A stretch of 64,000 nt of DNA from JAJISG01 sp964347345 (GTDB taxonomy: Archaea; Thermoplasmatota; Thermoplasmata; RBG-16-68-12; JAJISG01), in contig CAYFYB010000004.1 of NCBI GenBank assembly GCA_964347345.1, positions 1 to 64,000 of the forward strand, in the 5' to 3' direction. Positions within the stretch are counted from its first letter, which is position 1, and each line of letters starts with the position of its first letter. Shown here one piece after another: positions 52,250-60,365 of the stretch. The translations under genes and the position numbers were made by a program. Under the pieces are notes generated by a model. It was not told where the DNA came from and did no database searches. It worked only from the letters and a program-made list of their open reading frames with translations.

Positions 52250-52381
52250 ATGAGGATAAGGCTCAGAAAAATCCTCCCGGACGGACGAAGCGTCAGGTTT
52301 GACAAGGAAGAGGACGAGAAGGACATACTGACGCTCAACATCATCGTCTGGAAGGAGGCAAGGGCCAGAACCCGGGTCTAG
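52250..52381 (+). CDS. 43-residue hypothetical protein
   Basis: ATG 52250 to TAG 52381. TATA-like GATTTAAGTAG (52216-52226) lies 24-34 bases upstream, the leaderless spacing used by neighbours. The product is charged and probably beta/alpha (MRIRLRKILPDG, FDKEEDEKDILTLNIIVWKEA). No family recognised. Only the promoter spacing and the clean short frame support it. Confidence 0.5.
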   Translation: MRIRLRKILPDGRSVRFDKEEDEKDILTLNIIVWKEARARTRV

Positions 52382-52395
52382 CCCCCTCTCCTTTC

Positions 52396-52959
52396 TCAGC
52401 CTCCTTCGACGGTAACCACTTTCCCATCGACCACGTCGACCCTGAGCAGCGTCTTTATGGGGAGGCCGATCTCCTTCTCCAGCTCGGTTTTGTCCTCCAT
52501 CTTGTCGAAGACCACTAGCACGTCCACGACCTCGGCTCCCGCTACCCGTAGGGCTTCCACGACGGCTCTCAGGGTCCCACCGGTACTTACGACGTCGTCC
52601 ACAAAGACAACTCGGTCGCCCGGCTTGACGAAGTTCAGGTATAGGTCTCCCTTGGAGTAGCCTGTCACCTGCCTGACAGACACCTCCCCCGGAAGGCCGT
52701 ACTTCTTCTTCCTAAGGAATACGTAGGGCTTACCTGTCCTGACGCTGAGGAGAGCAGCGAGTGGGAAGCCCATGGCCTCGGCCGTAACAATACAGTCACA
52801 ATCGAAGTTGCCCACCTGGAGAAGAGCTTCCACAACTTCTTGTAAGACCACAGGGTCAGCAGGCGGAATCCCATCTGTTATGGAATGCACGAAGTAGTTG
52901 TACTCACCGAACTTAACCACAGGCGTCTCGTGCAGGCTTCTCTTCAACATCTCAAGCAT
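52396..52959 (-). CDS. hpt: Purine phosphoribosyltransferase, archaeal Hpt type
   Basis: 187 residues from ATG 52959, four bases after the mtaD stop with GAGGTGATC as ribosome site. Archaeal hypoxanthine/guanine phosphoribosyltransferase-like protein: N-terminal MLKRSLHETPVVKFGEYNYFVHSITDGIPP, active-site IVTAEAMGFPLAALLS (about 58-73), and PRPP loop VVFVDDVVSTGGTL (about 117-130). Converts a free purine base and PRPP to the nucleotide. Operon context suggests hypoxanthine released by nucleoside deamination and phosphorolysis. Confidence 0.88.
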   Translation of the reverse strand: MLEMLKRSLHETPVVKFGEYNYFVHSITDGIPPADPVVLQEVVEALLQVGNFDCDCIVTAEAMGFPLAALLSVRTGKPYVFLRKKKYGLPGEVSVRQVTGYSKGDLYLNFVKPGDRVVFVDDVVSTGGTLRAVVEALRVAGAEVVDVLVVFDKMEDKTELEKEIGLPIKTLLRVDVVDGKVVTVEGG

Positions 52960-52963
52960 AGGA

Positions 52964-54217
52964 TCACCTCGACACCACATCTTCTGCGACCTTTTGCGCT
53001 CTTCTTATGATCTCCATCTCCCCCTTTACACGGCGTCCTTTCATCAGAACCTTGCCGTCGCAGATCACTGTGTCTACCACCGAAGCATTGGCGGAGTAGA
53101 CGACGTTAGAGTTGAGGTTGAAAAGTGGCACCATCTCTGGTCTTCGCAGGTCAAGCAGCGCCACGTCGGCGAGCCTGCCCTCCTCAACGGTCCCGGCCGG
53201 GATCCCCAAGGCGTCGGCACCTCCCCTGGTGGCCATGTGCAATGCATCCTCAGCTCGCAAGGACGTGGGCTGGCCAGTGTAGAACTTCTGCAGCAGAGAG
53301 GCCAACTTCATGGCCTCGAACATGTCCAGATTGTTGTTGGAGGACGCTCCGTCCGTCCCCAGCGCTGCGTTCACTCCAGCAGCCTTCATGGCCTCAAAGG
53401 GGAATGCTCTGCCCACAGCCAGCTTCATGTTCGATGTGGGATTGTGAACCGCGCTGACCCCCCTTTCGCCCAAGAGCCTGACATCCGACTGCGTCAGCCA
53501 CACGCAGTGGGCCGCCACCAGCCATGGACCAAGAAAGCCCATATCATCCAGGGCACGAGCGGGACCCTTTCCATACATTTCTTCGGACTGCTTCAGCTCC
53601 TTCTCCGTCTCAGCCAGGTGGAAGTGGACCTTGAGCCCCTCATCCACCGCCATCCCCACGATGCTCTCCAGCGTTCCGCGAGAGACGGTATAGATGGCGT
53701 GGGGACCGAGGGCCGCCGAGAGCCTGCTTGACTTGAGTCCGGAAACGAAGCGCAAGATGTTCTCCGTGGCCTTCAGTTCCCTCTCCGCTCTCTCCTCGTC
53801 GAAGAGGTCTATGACACCATAGCTGAGGAAAGCCCTCATACCCATGTCGAGAACAGCCCTCGCCGCTTCCTCCATGCAGAAATACATGTCGTTGAAGGTG
53901 GTGGTCCCCCCCTTGATCATTTCCAGACATGCGAGCTTCGTCCCCCAGTAGACGTCCTCCGCGGTGAGCTTCGCCTCAAGAGGCCATATCCTTCCCTCCA
54001 GCCACTCCTGCAGGTTCATGTCATCTGCGTAGCTGCGGAAGAGGGTCATGGCCGCGTGGGTATGGGCATTTATCAGACCGGGGATGCAAGCCTTACCCTC
54101 CCCCTCGATAACGACGTCTGCCTCTCGAGCGGGCCCAATCTCCGTTATGAGATTGTCCTCGATGTATACACTCGTTTCCTCCCCCTCAAGGAGGACATGT
54201 TTCAGGAGAATGCTCAC
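52964..54217 (-). CDS. mtaD: Adenosine-type deaminase (5'-methylthioadenosine/S-adenosylhomocysteine/5'-deoxyadenosine)
   Basis: 417-residue amidohydrolase. Metal ligands are visible: INAHTHAAMTLFR (about 54-66), HFHLAETEKE (about 195-204), HCVWLTQ (about 236-242) and LGTDGASSNNNLDMF (about 293-307). The EWLEGRIWPLEAKLT segment (about 76-90) is typical of the MtaD/DadD group, which deaminates MTA, SAH or 5'-deoxyadenosine to the inosine analogue. Archaeal members are often multifunctional. The ATG overlaps the mtnP stop. Confidence 0.9.
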   Translation of the reverse strand: MSILLKHVLLEGEETSVYIEDNLITEIGPAREADVVIEGEGKACIPGLINAHTHAAMTLFRSYADDMNLQEWLEGRIWPLEAKLTAEDVYWGTKLACLEMIKGGTTTFNDMYFCMEEAARAVLDMGMRAFLSYGVIDLFDEERAERELKATENILRFVSGLKSSRLSAALGPHAIYTVSRGTLESIVGMAVDEGLKVHFHLAETEKELKQSEEMYGKGPARALDDMGFLGPWLVAAHCVWLTQSDVRLLGERGVSAVHNPTSNMKLAVGRAFPFEAMKAAGVNAALGTDGASSNNNLDMFEAMKLASLLQKFYTGQPTSLRAEDALHMATRGGADALGIPAGTVEEGRLADVALLDLRRPEMVPLFNLNSNVVYSANASVVDTVICDGKVLMKGRRVKGEMEIIRRAQKVAEDVVSR

Positions 54218-54936
54218 AGAATCGCCTCCAGAAACGTAGCGAGAACCCTCCTGAGGGTTTCGGCATTCTCCTTCTGGACCTCCACTATGGCCTCATAGGT
54301 CAGAGCCTCGTCTACTATGCCGTGGCAGTAATTGTCAACGCTGCAGAGAGCTGCATATGGGACGTTGAGTTCCTTGGATAAGGTGGCCTCGGAAGCCATC
54401 GTCATTCCCACCACGTCCCCAAACTCTCTCATGAGGCGTATCTCCGCCCTTGTCTCCAGCCTGGGACCCCTCGTCTGAACGTACACCCCCCCGTCGTGGA
54501 CGGGAACGCCACAGTCTCGGGCAGCCGTCACGAGCGCCTTCCTCAGGGAGGGGTCCAGTTCCGGTGTCACGTGGACAACCTCCTCGTCATGGTAGGTAGG
54601 GACTTCCCAAGGGGACAGGTAGTCGTCGGGGACAACCAGCTCACCGGGCTTGACCTCTAGCTGTAGAGAGCCCACAGAGGATGTGCTCACCACCCTCTCC
54701 ACCCCGGCCTCCTTGATGGCCCAGAGATTTGCTTTATGGTTGATTCTGTGGGGTGGTATTCTGTGTCTCGGTCCATGGCGGGCTAAGAAGGCCACCTCCC
54801 TGCTGCCGAAAGAGCCTACCTCCAGGGGTGCCGAGGGCTTACCGTGAGGCGTGGAGACCACACGGGACTCCTCGACCTCTAGGAGGCCAGACCTGTAGAG
54901 GCCGGATCCTCCTATTATGGCAAGGCGAGGCTTCAC
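54214..54936 (-). CDS. mtnP: S-methyl-5'-thioadenosine/inosine phosphorylase
   Basis: 240 residues of the trimeric MTAP/PNP family: IIGGSGLY (7-14), FLARHGPRHRIPPHRINHKAN (about 50-70), SSVGSLQLEVKPGELVVPDDYL (about 86-107), YVQTRGPRLETRAEI (about 151-165), and VVGMTMASEATLSKEL (about 174-189) with the substrate-selecting TMASEA segment. Splits MTA, or after deamination methylthioinosine, with phosphate. First gene of mtnP-mtaD-hpt, which together recycles the purine of MTA, SAH and radical-SAM 5'-deoxyadenosine. Confidence 0.92.
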   Translation of the reverse strand: MKPRLAIIGGSGLYRSGLLEVEESRVVSTPHGKPSAPLEVGSFGSREVAFLARHGPRHRIPPHRINHKANLWAIKEAGVERVVSTSSVGSLQLEVKPGELVVPDDYLSPWEVPTYHDEEVVHVTPELDPSLRKALVTAARDCGVPVHDGGVYVQTRGPRLETRAEIRLMREFGDVVGMTMASEATLSKELNVPYAALCSVDNYCHGIVDEALTYEAIVEVQKENAETLRRVLATFLEAIL

Positions 54937-54968
54937 GCGGGTCCCTAAATGCTACCGTTGATTAAAGG

Positions 54969-56429
54969 TTATGACAGAAGGTTGACCGTCACGTTCTTGA
55001 CCCGGCAGTAGTTGTAGACGGCTTCTAGCCCCTGCTCCCTTCCGATTCCGCTTTCCTTGAAGCCCCCGAAGGGAACTTGAGGGAAGGTGATGGGATACTC
55101 GTTGATAGAGACAATCCCCGCCTCCAGTTCTGCAGCCATGCGATGGGCCACGGAAAGGTTCTTGGTCCAGACCCCCGCGCAGAGCCCGAATTCCGTCGCG
55201 TTGGCAATTTCGAGGGCTTCGTCCACATCGGCGAAGCCAATGGTGCTGAGGACGGGGCCGAAGATCTCCTCCCTGGCAATGGTCATTGTAGGATCGACGT
55301 CGATGAAGATGGTGGGCTGAACGAAGTTCCCCTGGGCAAGCTTGGCTTCCCTTGGCCTCTCTCCTCCAACCAAAAGTCTTGCACCCTGGTTCTTACCGAT
55401 GTCGATGTATCTCAGGACCCTCTCCACCTGCTCCTTCGAAACCAGTGGACCCATCTGGCTCCCCTCATCCAACCCAGGCCCCGTTACTATGCCCTTTGCC
55501 TTCTCCCTCAGATGTTTTTGGAACTCGTCTTGGATGGACTCTTGGATGAGCAACCGTGAGCCCGCCCAGCACATCTGGCCCGCGTTCGTGAAAATCCCCC
55601 GGAGAACTCCCCGAGCGGCTCTCGCCCTGTCGGCGTCCTCCAGGACTATGTTGGGACACTTGCCCCCCAGTTCAAGCGTAACGGGGGTGATATGCTCCGC
55701 CGCGAGCTTCATGACCTCTCTGCCGGTCTCCACGGAGCCGGTGAAGGTGATGCTGTCGACGGATGGGTGGCTCGCCATGTAGCTCCCCGTCTCAGAGCCG
55801 CTACCAGGAACGACGTTGAGGACGCCCTTGGGAAGACCTGCCTGGGAGGCGATCTCCGCCAGAACGAGATTCGTCAAGGGTGCCCAGCTGGAAGGTTTCA
55901 TGACTGCAGTGTTTCCGGCAGCCAGGGCCGGGGCCAGGCCCCGGGAACCCAAGACGAGTGGATAATTCCACGGCACGATGTGCGCGGTGACCCCCAAGGG
56001 CTCAACCCTTGTGTAGTCGAACCTGAGACCGGGAACGGGGATAGTCTTGCCCTCTATCTTGTCCGCTAGACCTGCGAAGTACTCCCACGTCCTGGCTGTG
56101 TACTCCACATCCCCCCTCGCCTCCTTAAGGGTCTTCCCGTTGTCCAGGCTCTCCAACCTTGCCAGGTCGGTGGCCCTTTCCCTTATGAGCGAGGCTAGCC
56201 GAGAGAGAATCCTACCCCTCTCCGTAGGGTCCATTCCCCGCCATTCCTTTCCTTCGAAGGCTTCCCGGGCGGAAGCCACGGCGAGGTCAACGTCCTCCTT
56301 AACCCCCCTTGCCACCTCCGCCAGTGGCTTGTTGTTGGCCGGGTCATAGGTGGTGAAGGTGGACCCGGATATACTCTCCTTCCAGCCGCCATCCACAAAC
56401 AAAGGGTAGCGCCCCATCTCCTCGGGCAA
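54969..56429 (-). CDS. NAD(P)-dependent aldehyde dehydrogenase
   Basis: 486 residues. Start TTG 56429 with GAGGTGA five bases upstream (ATG 56417 is the alternative). ALDH fold: IVPWNYPLVLGSRGLAPALAAGNT (about 157-180), FTGSVETGREV (about 230), general-base Glu in VTLELGGKCPNIV (about 255-267) and catalytic Cys in NAGQMCWAGSRL (about 290-301). Betaine/gamma-aminobutyraldehyde-like in outline; the substrate is unknown. No partner gene adjacent. Confidence 0.9.
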   Translation of the reverse strand: MPEEMGRYPLFVDGGWKESISGSTFTTYDPANNKPLAEVARGVKEDVDLAVASAREAFEGKEWRGMDPTERGRILSRLASLIRERATDLARLESLDNGKTLKEARGDVEYTARTWEYFAGLADKIEGKTIPVPGLRFDYTRVEPLGVTAHIVPWNYPLVLGSRGLAPALAAGNTAVMKPSSWAPLTNLVLAEIASQAGLPKGVLNVVPGSGSETGSYMASHPSVDSITFTGSVETGREVMKLAAEHITPVTLELGGKCPNIVLEDADRARAARGVLRGIFTNAGQMCWAGSRLLIQESIQDEFQKHLREKAKGIVTGPGLDEGSQMGPLVSKEQVERVLRYIDIGKNQGARLLVGGERPREAKLAQGNFVQPTIFIDVDPTMTIAREEIFGPVLSTIGFADVDEALEIANATEFGLCAGVWTKNLSVAHRMAAELEAGIVSINEYPITFPQVPFGGFKESGIGREQGLEAVYNYCRVKNVTVNLLS

Positions 56430-56668
56430 GGTGTCACCTCGTGAGCCTGCAGCCCTTCTAGGCCAGCCACATTATTAACCGTTTCTGGTGCCCTCGGAAG
56501 GGAGAAAAGGGCCAGCCCGTGGAGAATGCCTGATTGTGGGTGTCCCCCGGCTCCTCCACCTCGGTCAGGCGGGCAGCTGGTTTCGGACTTCCCCGGTTTG
56601 ACCCGGGATATCAGACGTGATAAGCAACGCAACAGCTATAATAGAGGGACGTAGGGATTCGAGACGCC

Positions 56669-57199
56669 GTGAGGCCTTCCCGAAGTCATTTCTCCAAGGA
56701 TGACAGAGAGAGGGAGTTTCTCAGGCATCTGGCTTTCGGAAACGGTTTCGAACTGGAGGCGGGAAAGGTCTACCTGGCCAAGGAGGCGAAACCAGAAAGA
56801 GGAGCCGAGGCGTTTGCCCATCTCCTCCATCGCGGCTTTCACGGCCTTCACGTCACCCGTCAGCACCCGCATAATCTGAGGAAGAGGAACAATATGGGCC
56901 GGTGTAGGGTCGTGTGGCTCAGCAGTACTCTGGGAGAGGACTACGTTGACCCACACAACCTTGGCTCCCTCATCAGTCTGATAGGAGTTTTCCTGCAGGG
57001 CAACCGTAGACCCGCCGTCCTACTCGACGGCCTCGAATTCCTCACAATCAACAACGATTTTCACAGGATTCTGAACTTCGTCGAGTACCTCAATGAGATC
57101 GTCATGGGGACGGGAAGCATCCTCCTACTATCAGTTGATGAACGGGCCTTTCAGAAGAGGGAGATGGCCCTGTTGGAGAAGAATGTGACTTTCTTGTGA
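56669..57199 (+). CDS. DUF835 domain protein
   Basis: 176 residues from GTG 56669 (TATA GCTATAATAG at about 56632-56641). DUF835 domain, common in Thermococci and Thermoplasmatota: GKVYLAKEAKPERGAEAFAHLLHRGFHGLHVTRQHP (about 32-67), WLSSTLGEDYVDPHNLGSLISLIGVFLQ, PAVLLDGLEFLTINNDFHRILNFVEYLNE and SILLLSVDERAF. The fold resembles a KaiC-like or receiver-like alpha/beta sheet, and such domains often occur in archaeal signalling proteins. Lies upstream of the STAND-TPR regulator. Confidence 0.82.
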   Translation: MRPSRSHFSKDDREREFLRHLAFGNGFELEAGKVYLAKEAKPERGAEAFAHLLHRGFHGLHVTRQHPHNLRKRNNMGRCRVVWLSSTLGEDYVDPHNLGSLISLIGVFLQGNRRPAVLLDGLEFLTINNDFHRILNFVEYLNEIVMGTGSILLLSVDERAFQKREMALLEKNVTFL

Positions 57200-57390
57200 T
57201 GCCTGTCCGCGATGCGTTCGAGTGGACCTCGAGGGCTGTACCGCCTTCGCCTAGAGACCTCGGCTTGCCCCCGGAAGTCCGTGACTTTGTGGACGAAGCC
57301 CACGGGCTCGACCTCCCGAGAGGGCGAGGGACCGGAGGCGGAAGCTCCGGGTTGTTCATTTCTGTGTTACTGTTCGGTGGGTTGCGATGA
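57196..57390 (+). CDS. Possible 64-residue protein after DUF835
   Basis: GTG 57196 overlaps the DUF835 stop by four bases; the next codon is ATG 57199. The product (DLGLPPEVRDFVDEAHGLDLPRG, then a glycine-rich turn and hydrophobic GLFISVLLFGG end) has no known family. Coupling to the upstream stop is the only positive sign; the composition is ordinary. Low confidence. Confidence 0.3.
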   Translation: MMPVRDAFEWTSRAVPPSPRDLGLPPEVRDFVDEAHGLDLPRGRGTGGGSSGLFISVLLFGGLR

Positions 57391-57449
57391 ATCAGAACAA
57401 TTCACCACCTGCGAAATTCTTATAAGTTGAGGAATTTATGGCTGCAGTT

Positions 57450-60170
57450 ATGCCGCGGAGGAAAACGGGTAAGGGGAGGCGAATCAGTTACTACAAGAAG
57501 AAGTTCTTTTTCTCAATAAGGGAGCGAATTCTGCTCCACCTCTCCGAGTACAGCATGTATGAGAATGAGCTTGAGGCTCCTGATGAGCTCACTCAGTTTG
57601 GGATAGCAGATGTGGTCCTTGCCGGACGGAGCACATGCTCCAAGCTCCTGCAGGAGATGGAGGACAGGGGGTTGCTCTACGGACGGAGGGCTCACGTTCC
57701 ATCAGGGAAGATCCGGCGAACCGTCTACTTCCTCACACCGAGGGGTCAGATACAGGCGCAGAAAGTCAAGAAGAAGGTGGAGGAGACGGCCGTGAGGGTG
57801 AAGACTTCCTCTGGAGAGTTCAAGAAGCTCAGGGTGGTGGACATTCCCCGGGAGGTGCCGGTATACGCTCCCTTAGTGGACGTAGTCTGCCATATCAGCC
57901 GAGGGGTCTTCGACGTGGAGAGCTTCGCCGACAGGGTGAAGTCCAGGAGGGAGAGGGTCGCCTTCCTCGGCACGATGCCCCGCCTACGCCACTTCTTCGA
58001 CAGGACCAGGGAGCAGGCAGTCATCAGTAAGTGGCTGAAGTCACCCGGCCAGAGGCTCCTCGTCGTATATGGATTGCCCGGGGTCGGGAAGACGACCCTT
58101 GCAGGGAAGGTCGTGTTGGGAATGAAGGATGAGATGAGCGTCTTCTGGCATCGCATCCACGAGTGGAGCACACCCAGAAGCGTCGCCCACCAGATTGGGG
58201 AGTTCCTGGCCCGCCTGAACAAGAAGGACCTCCTTCTGTACATGGAAACCCGCGAAGTAGTCGATATGGCGGAGGTGTTCTTCCTTCTAGAGAAGAACCT
58301 CAGCGACCTGAAGGCCCTCATGGTATTCGACGACTATGACAAAGCAGGGACACAACTGGACGAATTCTTCTCCAGCTTCAAGGACATCCTAGAGAGGGTG
58401 AAGGGGCCCAAGGTTATGGTGGCCTCTCGCACCCTGCCCAAGTTCTACGATCGGCGGGACGTGAAGGTGAAGAACATGGTGGAGGAACTGTCCCTGGAGG
58501 GCCTGGACAGGGAGGGAGCGGTAACCCTCCTGACACTGAAGAATATCTCGGAGCCTGATCTTGACTCGATCTACTCCCAGACTCAAGGTCACCCTCTCTT
58601 CTTGGAACTGATTCAGGGACCGGAGGTTGCTGACACCAGGGACATTGACAAGTTCTTGGATGAGGAAGTGTCGAGTCGGCTGATGGACGTGGAAAGGAGA
58701 GTTCTTAGCCTGGCCTCTGTGTTCAGGAAGCCTGTCCACGTGGATGCTCTCTTCCTAGACGATGACGTTGACTTCGTCGTAATCACGTCTCTTAGCGACC
58801 AGTCCTTGCTGAAGGAGAGCACCCCGAAGGTATTCGATCTGCACGACCTGCTGAAGACCTTCCATTATGGGAGGCTCACTCCCGCAATGAGAAAGAGATA
58901 CCACGCCTGGGCCGCGAAGTTCTACACTTCTAGGGAGACCCCGGCCGACCTCGTGGAGGCCCAGCATCACTTACTACAGGCAGGAAACCCGTCGGGTGCT
59001 GCCCAGTCGGCGATAGAAAACGGGAGGCGGATAATCAACAGCGGGTACCCAGACGAGTTCCTGAAGATCCTCGAAGCTCTAAAGGGCTCCAAGCTGAGCA
59101 AGGAGGTCATCGCTCAGATCAGGCTCCTGGAGGGACACGTGATGCACCTTCTAGGTGACTGGGACGTGGCCCTCAGCATCTACAGGCGGGTGGCCGAGGA
59201 TGCTAAGAAATTGGGTAGCGGCAGGCTCGAAGCTGAAGCTCGCCAATGTGTTGGTGACATCCTGCTCAACAAGGGGGAGTACGGTGAGGCGGAGGCAGAA
59301 CTTCAGAAGAGCCTGAAGATCTACAACAGGCTCGATGACATGGATGGGCAGGCCGAGGCCCTTTACTTCCTGGGGTTCATCCGAAACAATAACAGCGATT
59401 TCATGGAGGCGTACCGCGCTTTCAGGAAGGGAATGAGACGTGTCCTTCAGACGGGCAATAAGGCCGTAACCGCAAAGCTCCTCTATGCCTTCGGTGTCAA
59501 CTACAGCCAGCGGGGCAATCAGAAGAAGGCCGTGTCCTACAAGGAAAGGGCCCTGAGCATATTCGAGGAAATCAGGGACCTCCACCAGCTGTCTAGGGTC
59601 TATACAGGACTGGGGGCCAGCTATCAGGAGCTGGGCGACCTCGATGAGGCCCTGAAGTTCTATGAAAGGGGCATCGAGCTTTCCAGGCTCACAGGCGACC
59701 AGAGAACTCTGGCCTATGCCCTTCAGAACGCTTCGGGCGTGTACCTGCATCGGGACAAGAAAGACAAAGCAGACGCGATGATTAATGAAGCCGCAGCCAT
59801 CTTCCGCAGAATCGGGGAGAAGAGGAAGATTGGTTGGTCAAGGCTCTATGAAGGCGTCATGGACTTCGTGAGGGGCGATCCTGACAAGGCCGTCACAGCC
59901 TGGACCGAAGGGCTTGGACAGCTTCAGGCCCTGAAGGACAAGAGGGGGGTGGCTCTCTTCAACCTGACCATCGCGAGGGTCTACTCAGGTAGCGGCGACA
60001 TCATCTCAGCCGCGAGGCACCTGAAGGACGCCGAGAAGGCGGCAAGGGATATCGGCCACGAACTGATAATGGAGCAGGTGGACGGCGAGAAGGCGTACGT
60101 CGACGCCATCTCGAGGGGGGAGGCGGTCCCCGAGGGCATCAAGAGGATAACGAAGCCTGGCCTTCGCTAA
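57450..60170 (+). CDS. STAND ATPase regulator: winged helix, NTPase, TPR repeats
   Basis: 906 residues. The ATG at 57450 is preferred to 57438 since the TATA box TTCTTATAAG ends at 57426. Order: winged helix (about 15-110; RERILLHLSEYSMYENELEAPDELTQFGIADVV, wing GKIRRTVYFLTPRG). Linker. STAND-type NTPase (about 190-450) with P-loop YGLPGVGKTTLAG (P-loop GLPGVGKT at 208-215) and Walker B LMVFDDYD (about 290-297), followed by a GHPLFLEL sensor. At least seven TPR units (about 530-880; AEARQCVGDILLNKGEYGEAEAELQKS, ALKFYERGIELSRLTGDQ). Resembles MalT/AfsR-type signal-dependent transcription switches, with the DNA-binding domain at the N terminus. Confidence 0.85.
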   Translation: MPRRKTGKGRRISYYKKKFFFSIRERILLHLSEYSMYENELEAPDELTQFGIADVVLAGRSTCSKLLQEMEDRGLLYGRRAHVPSGKIRRTVYFLTPRGQIQAQKVKKKVEETAVRVKTSSGEFKKLRVVDIPREVPVYAPLVDVVCHISRGVFDVESFADRVKSRRERVAFLGTMPRLRHFFDRTREQAVISKWLKSPGQRLLVVYGLPGVGKTTLAGKVVLGMKDEMSVFWHRIHEWSTPRSVAHQIGEFLARLNKKDLLLYMETREVVDMAEVFFLLEKNLSDLKALMVFDDYDKAGTQLDEFFSSFKDILERVKGPKVMVASRTLPKFYDRRDVKVKNMVEELSLEGLDREGAVTLLTLKNISEPDLDSIYSQTQGHPLFLELIQGPEVADTRDIDKFLDEEVSSRLMDVERRVLSLASVFRKPVHVDALFLDDDVDFVVITSLSDQSLLKESTPKVFDLHDLLKTFHYGRLTPAMRKRYHAWAAKFYTSRETPADLVEAQHHLLQAGNPSGAAQSAIENGRRIINSGYPDEFLKILEALKGSKLSKEVIAQIRLLEGHVMHLLGDWDVALSIYRRVAEDAKKLGSGRLEAEARQCVGDILLNKGEYGEAEAELQKSLKIYNRLDDMDGQAEALYFLGFIRNNNSDFMEAYRAFRKGMRRVLQTGNKAVTAKLLYAFGVNYSQRGNQKKAVSYKERALSIFEEIRDLHQLSRVYTGLGASYQELGDLDEALKFYERGIELSRLTGDQRTLAYALQNASGVYLHRDKKDKADAMINEAAAIFRRIGEKRKIGWSRLYEGVMDFVRGDPDKAVTAWTEGLGQLQALKDKRGVALFNLTIARVYSGSGDIISAARHLKDAEKAARDIGHELIMEQVDGEKAYVDAISRGEAVPEGIKRITKPGLR

Positions 60171-60224
60171 TCCGAGCCCTCGATATGCCTACAGCAATAA
60201 CCCGGCAAGCCTAGCTGGGTTCAT

Positions 60225-60272
60225 CTGGGGGCGGTAAGGGTCCGCCCATACTTTCACCTCCCCAGCCCCCAG
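60225..60272 (+). ncRNA. Possible structured RNA or terminator between the STAND gene and arcS
   Basis: CTGGGGGC (60225-60232) is the exact reverse complement of GCCCCCAG (60265-60272). Inside it GGTAAG (60233-60238) can pair with CTTTCACC around 60251-60258 with a small bulge, or GGGCGG with CCGCCC as a rival fold. No T run follows. Could be a transcript-end structure, a small RNA or chance G+C-rich pairing. Confidence 0.3.
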
Positions 60273-60334
60273 TCGAGTTCAGTTACTATCTAGATTTCAT
60301 GAACAATTTCCTTATTCGTGTCGGGTCTAGGCCA

Positions 60335-60343
60335 GCTTTAATA
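60335..60343 (+). promoter_or_regulatory. TATA box of arcS
   Basis: GCTTTAATA is 23-31 bases before GTG 60366, predicting a leaderless transcript. Confidence 0.6.
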
Positions 60344-60365
60344 GCGACACCACCATCCTTGGGCC

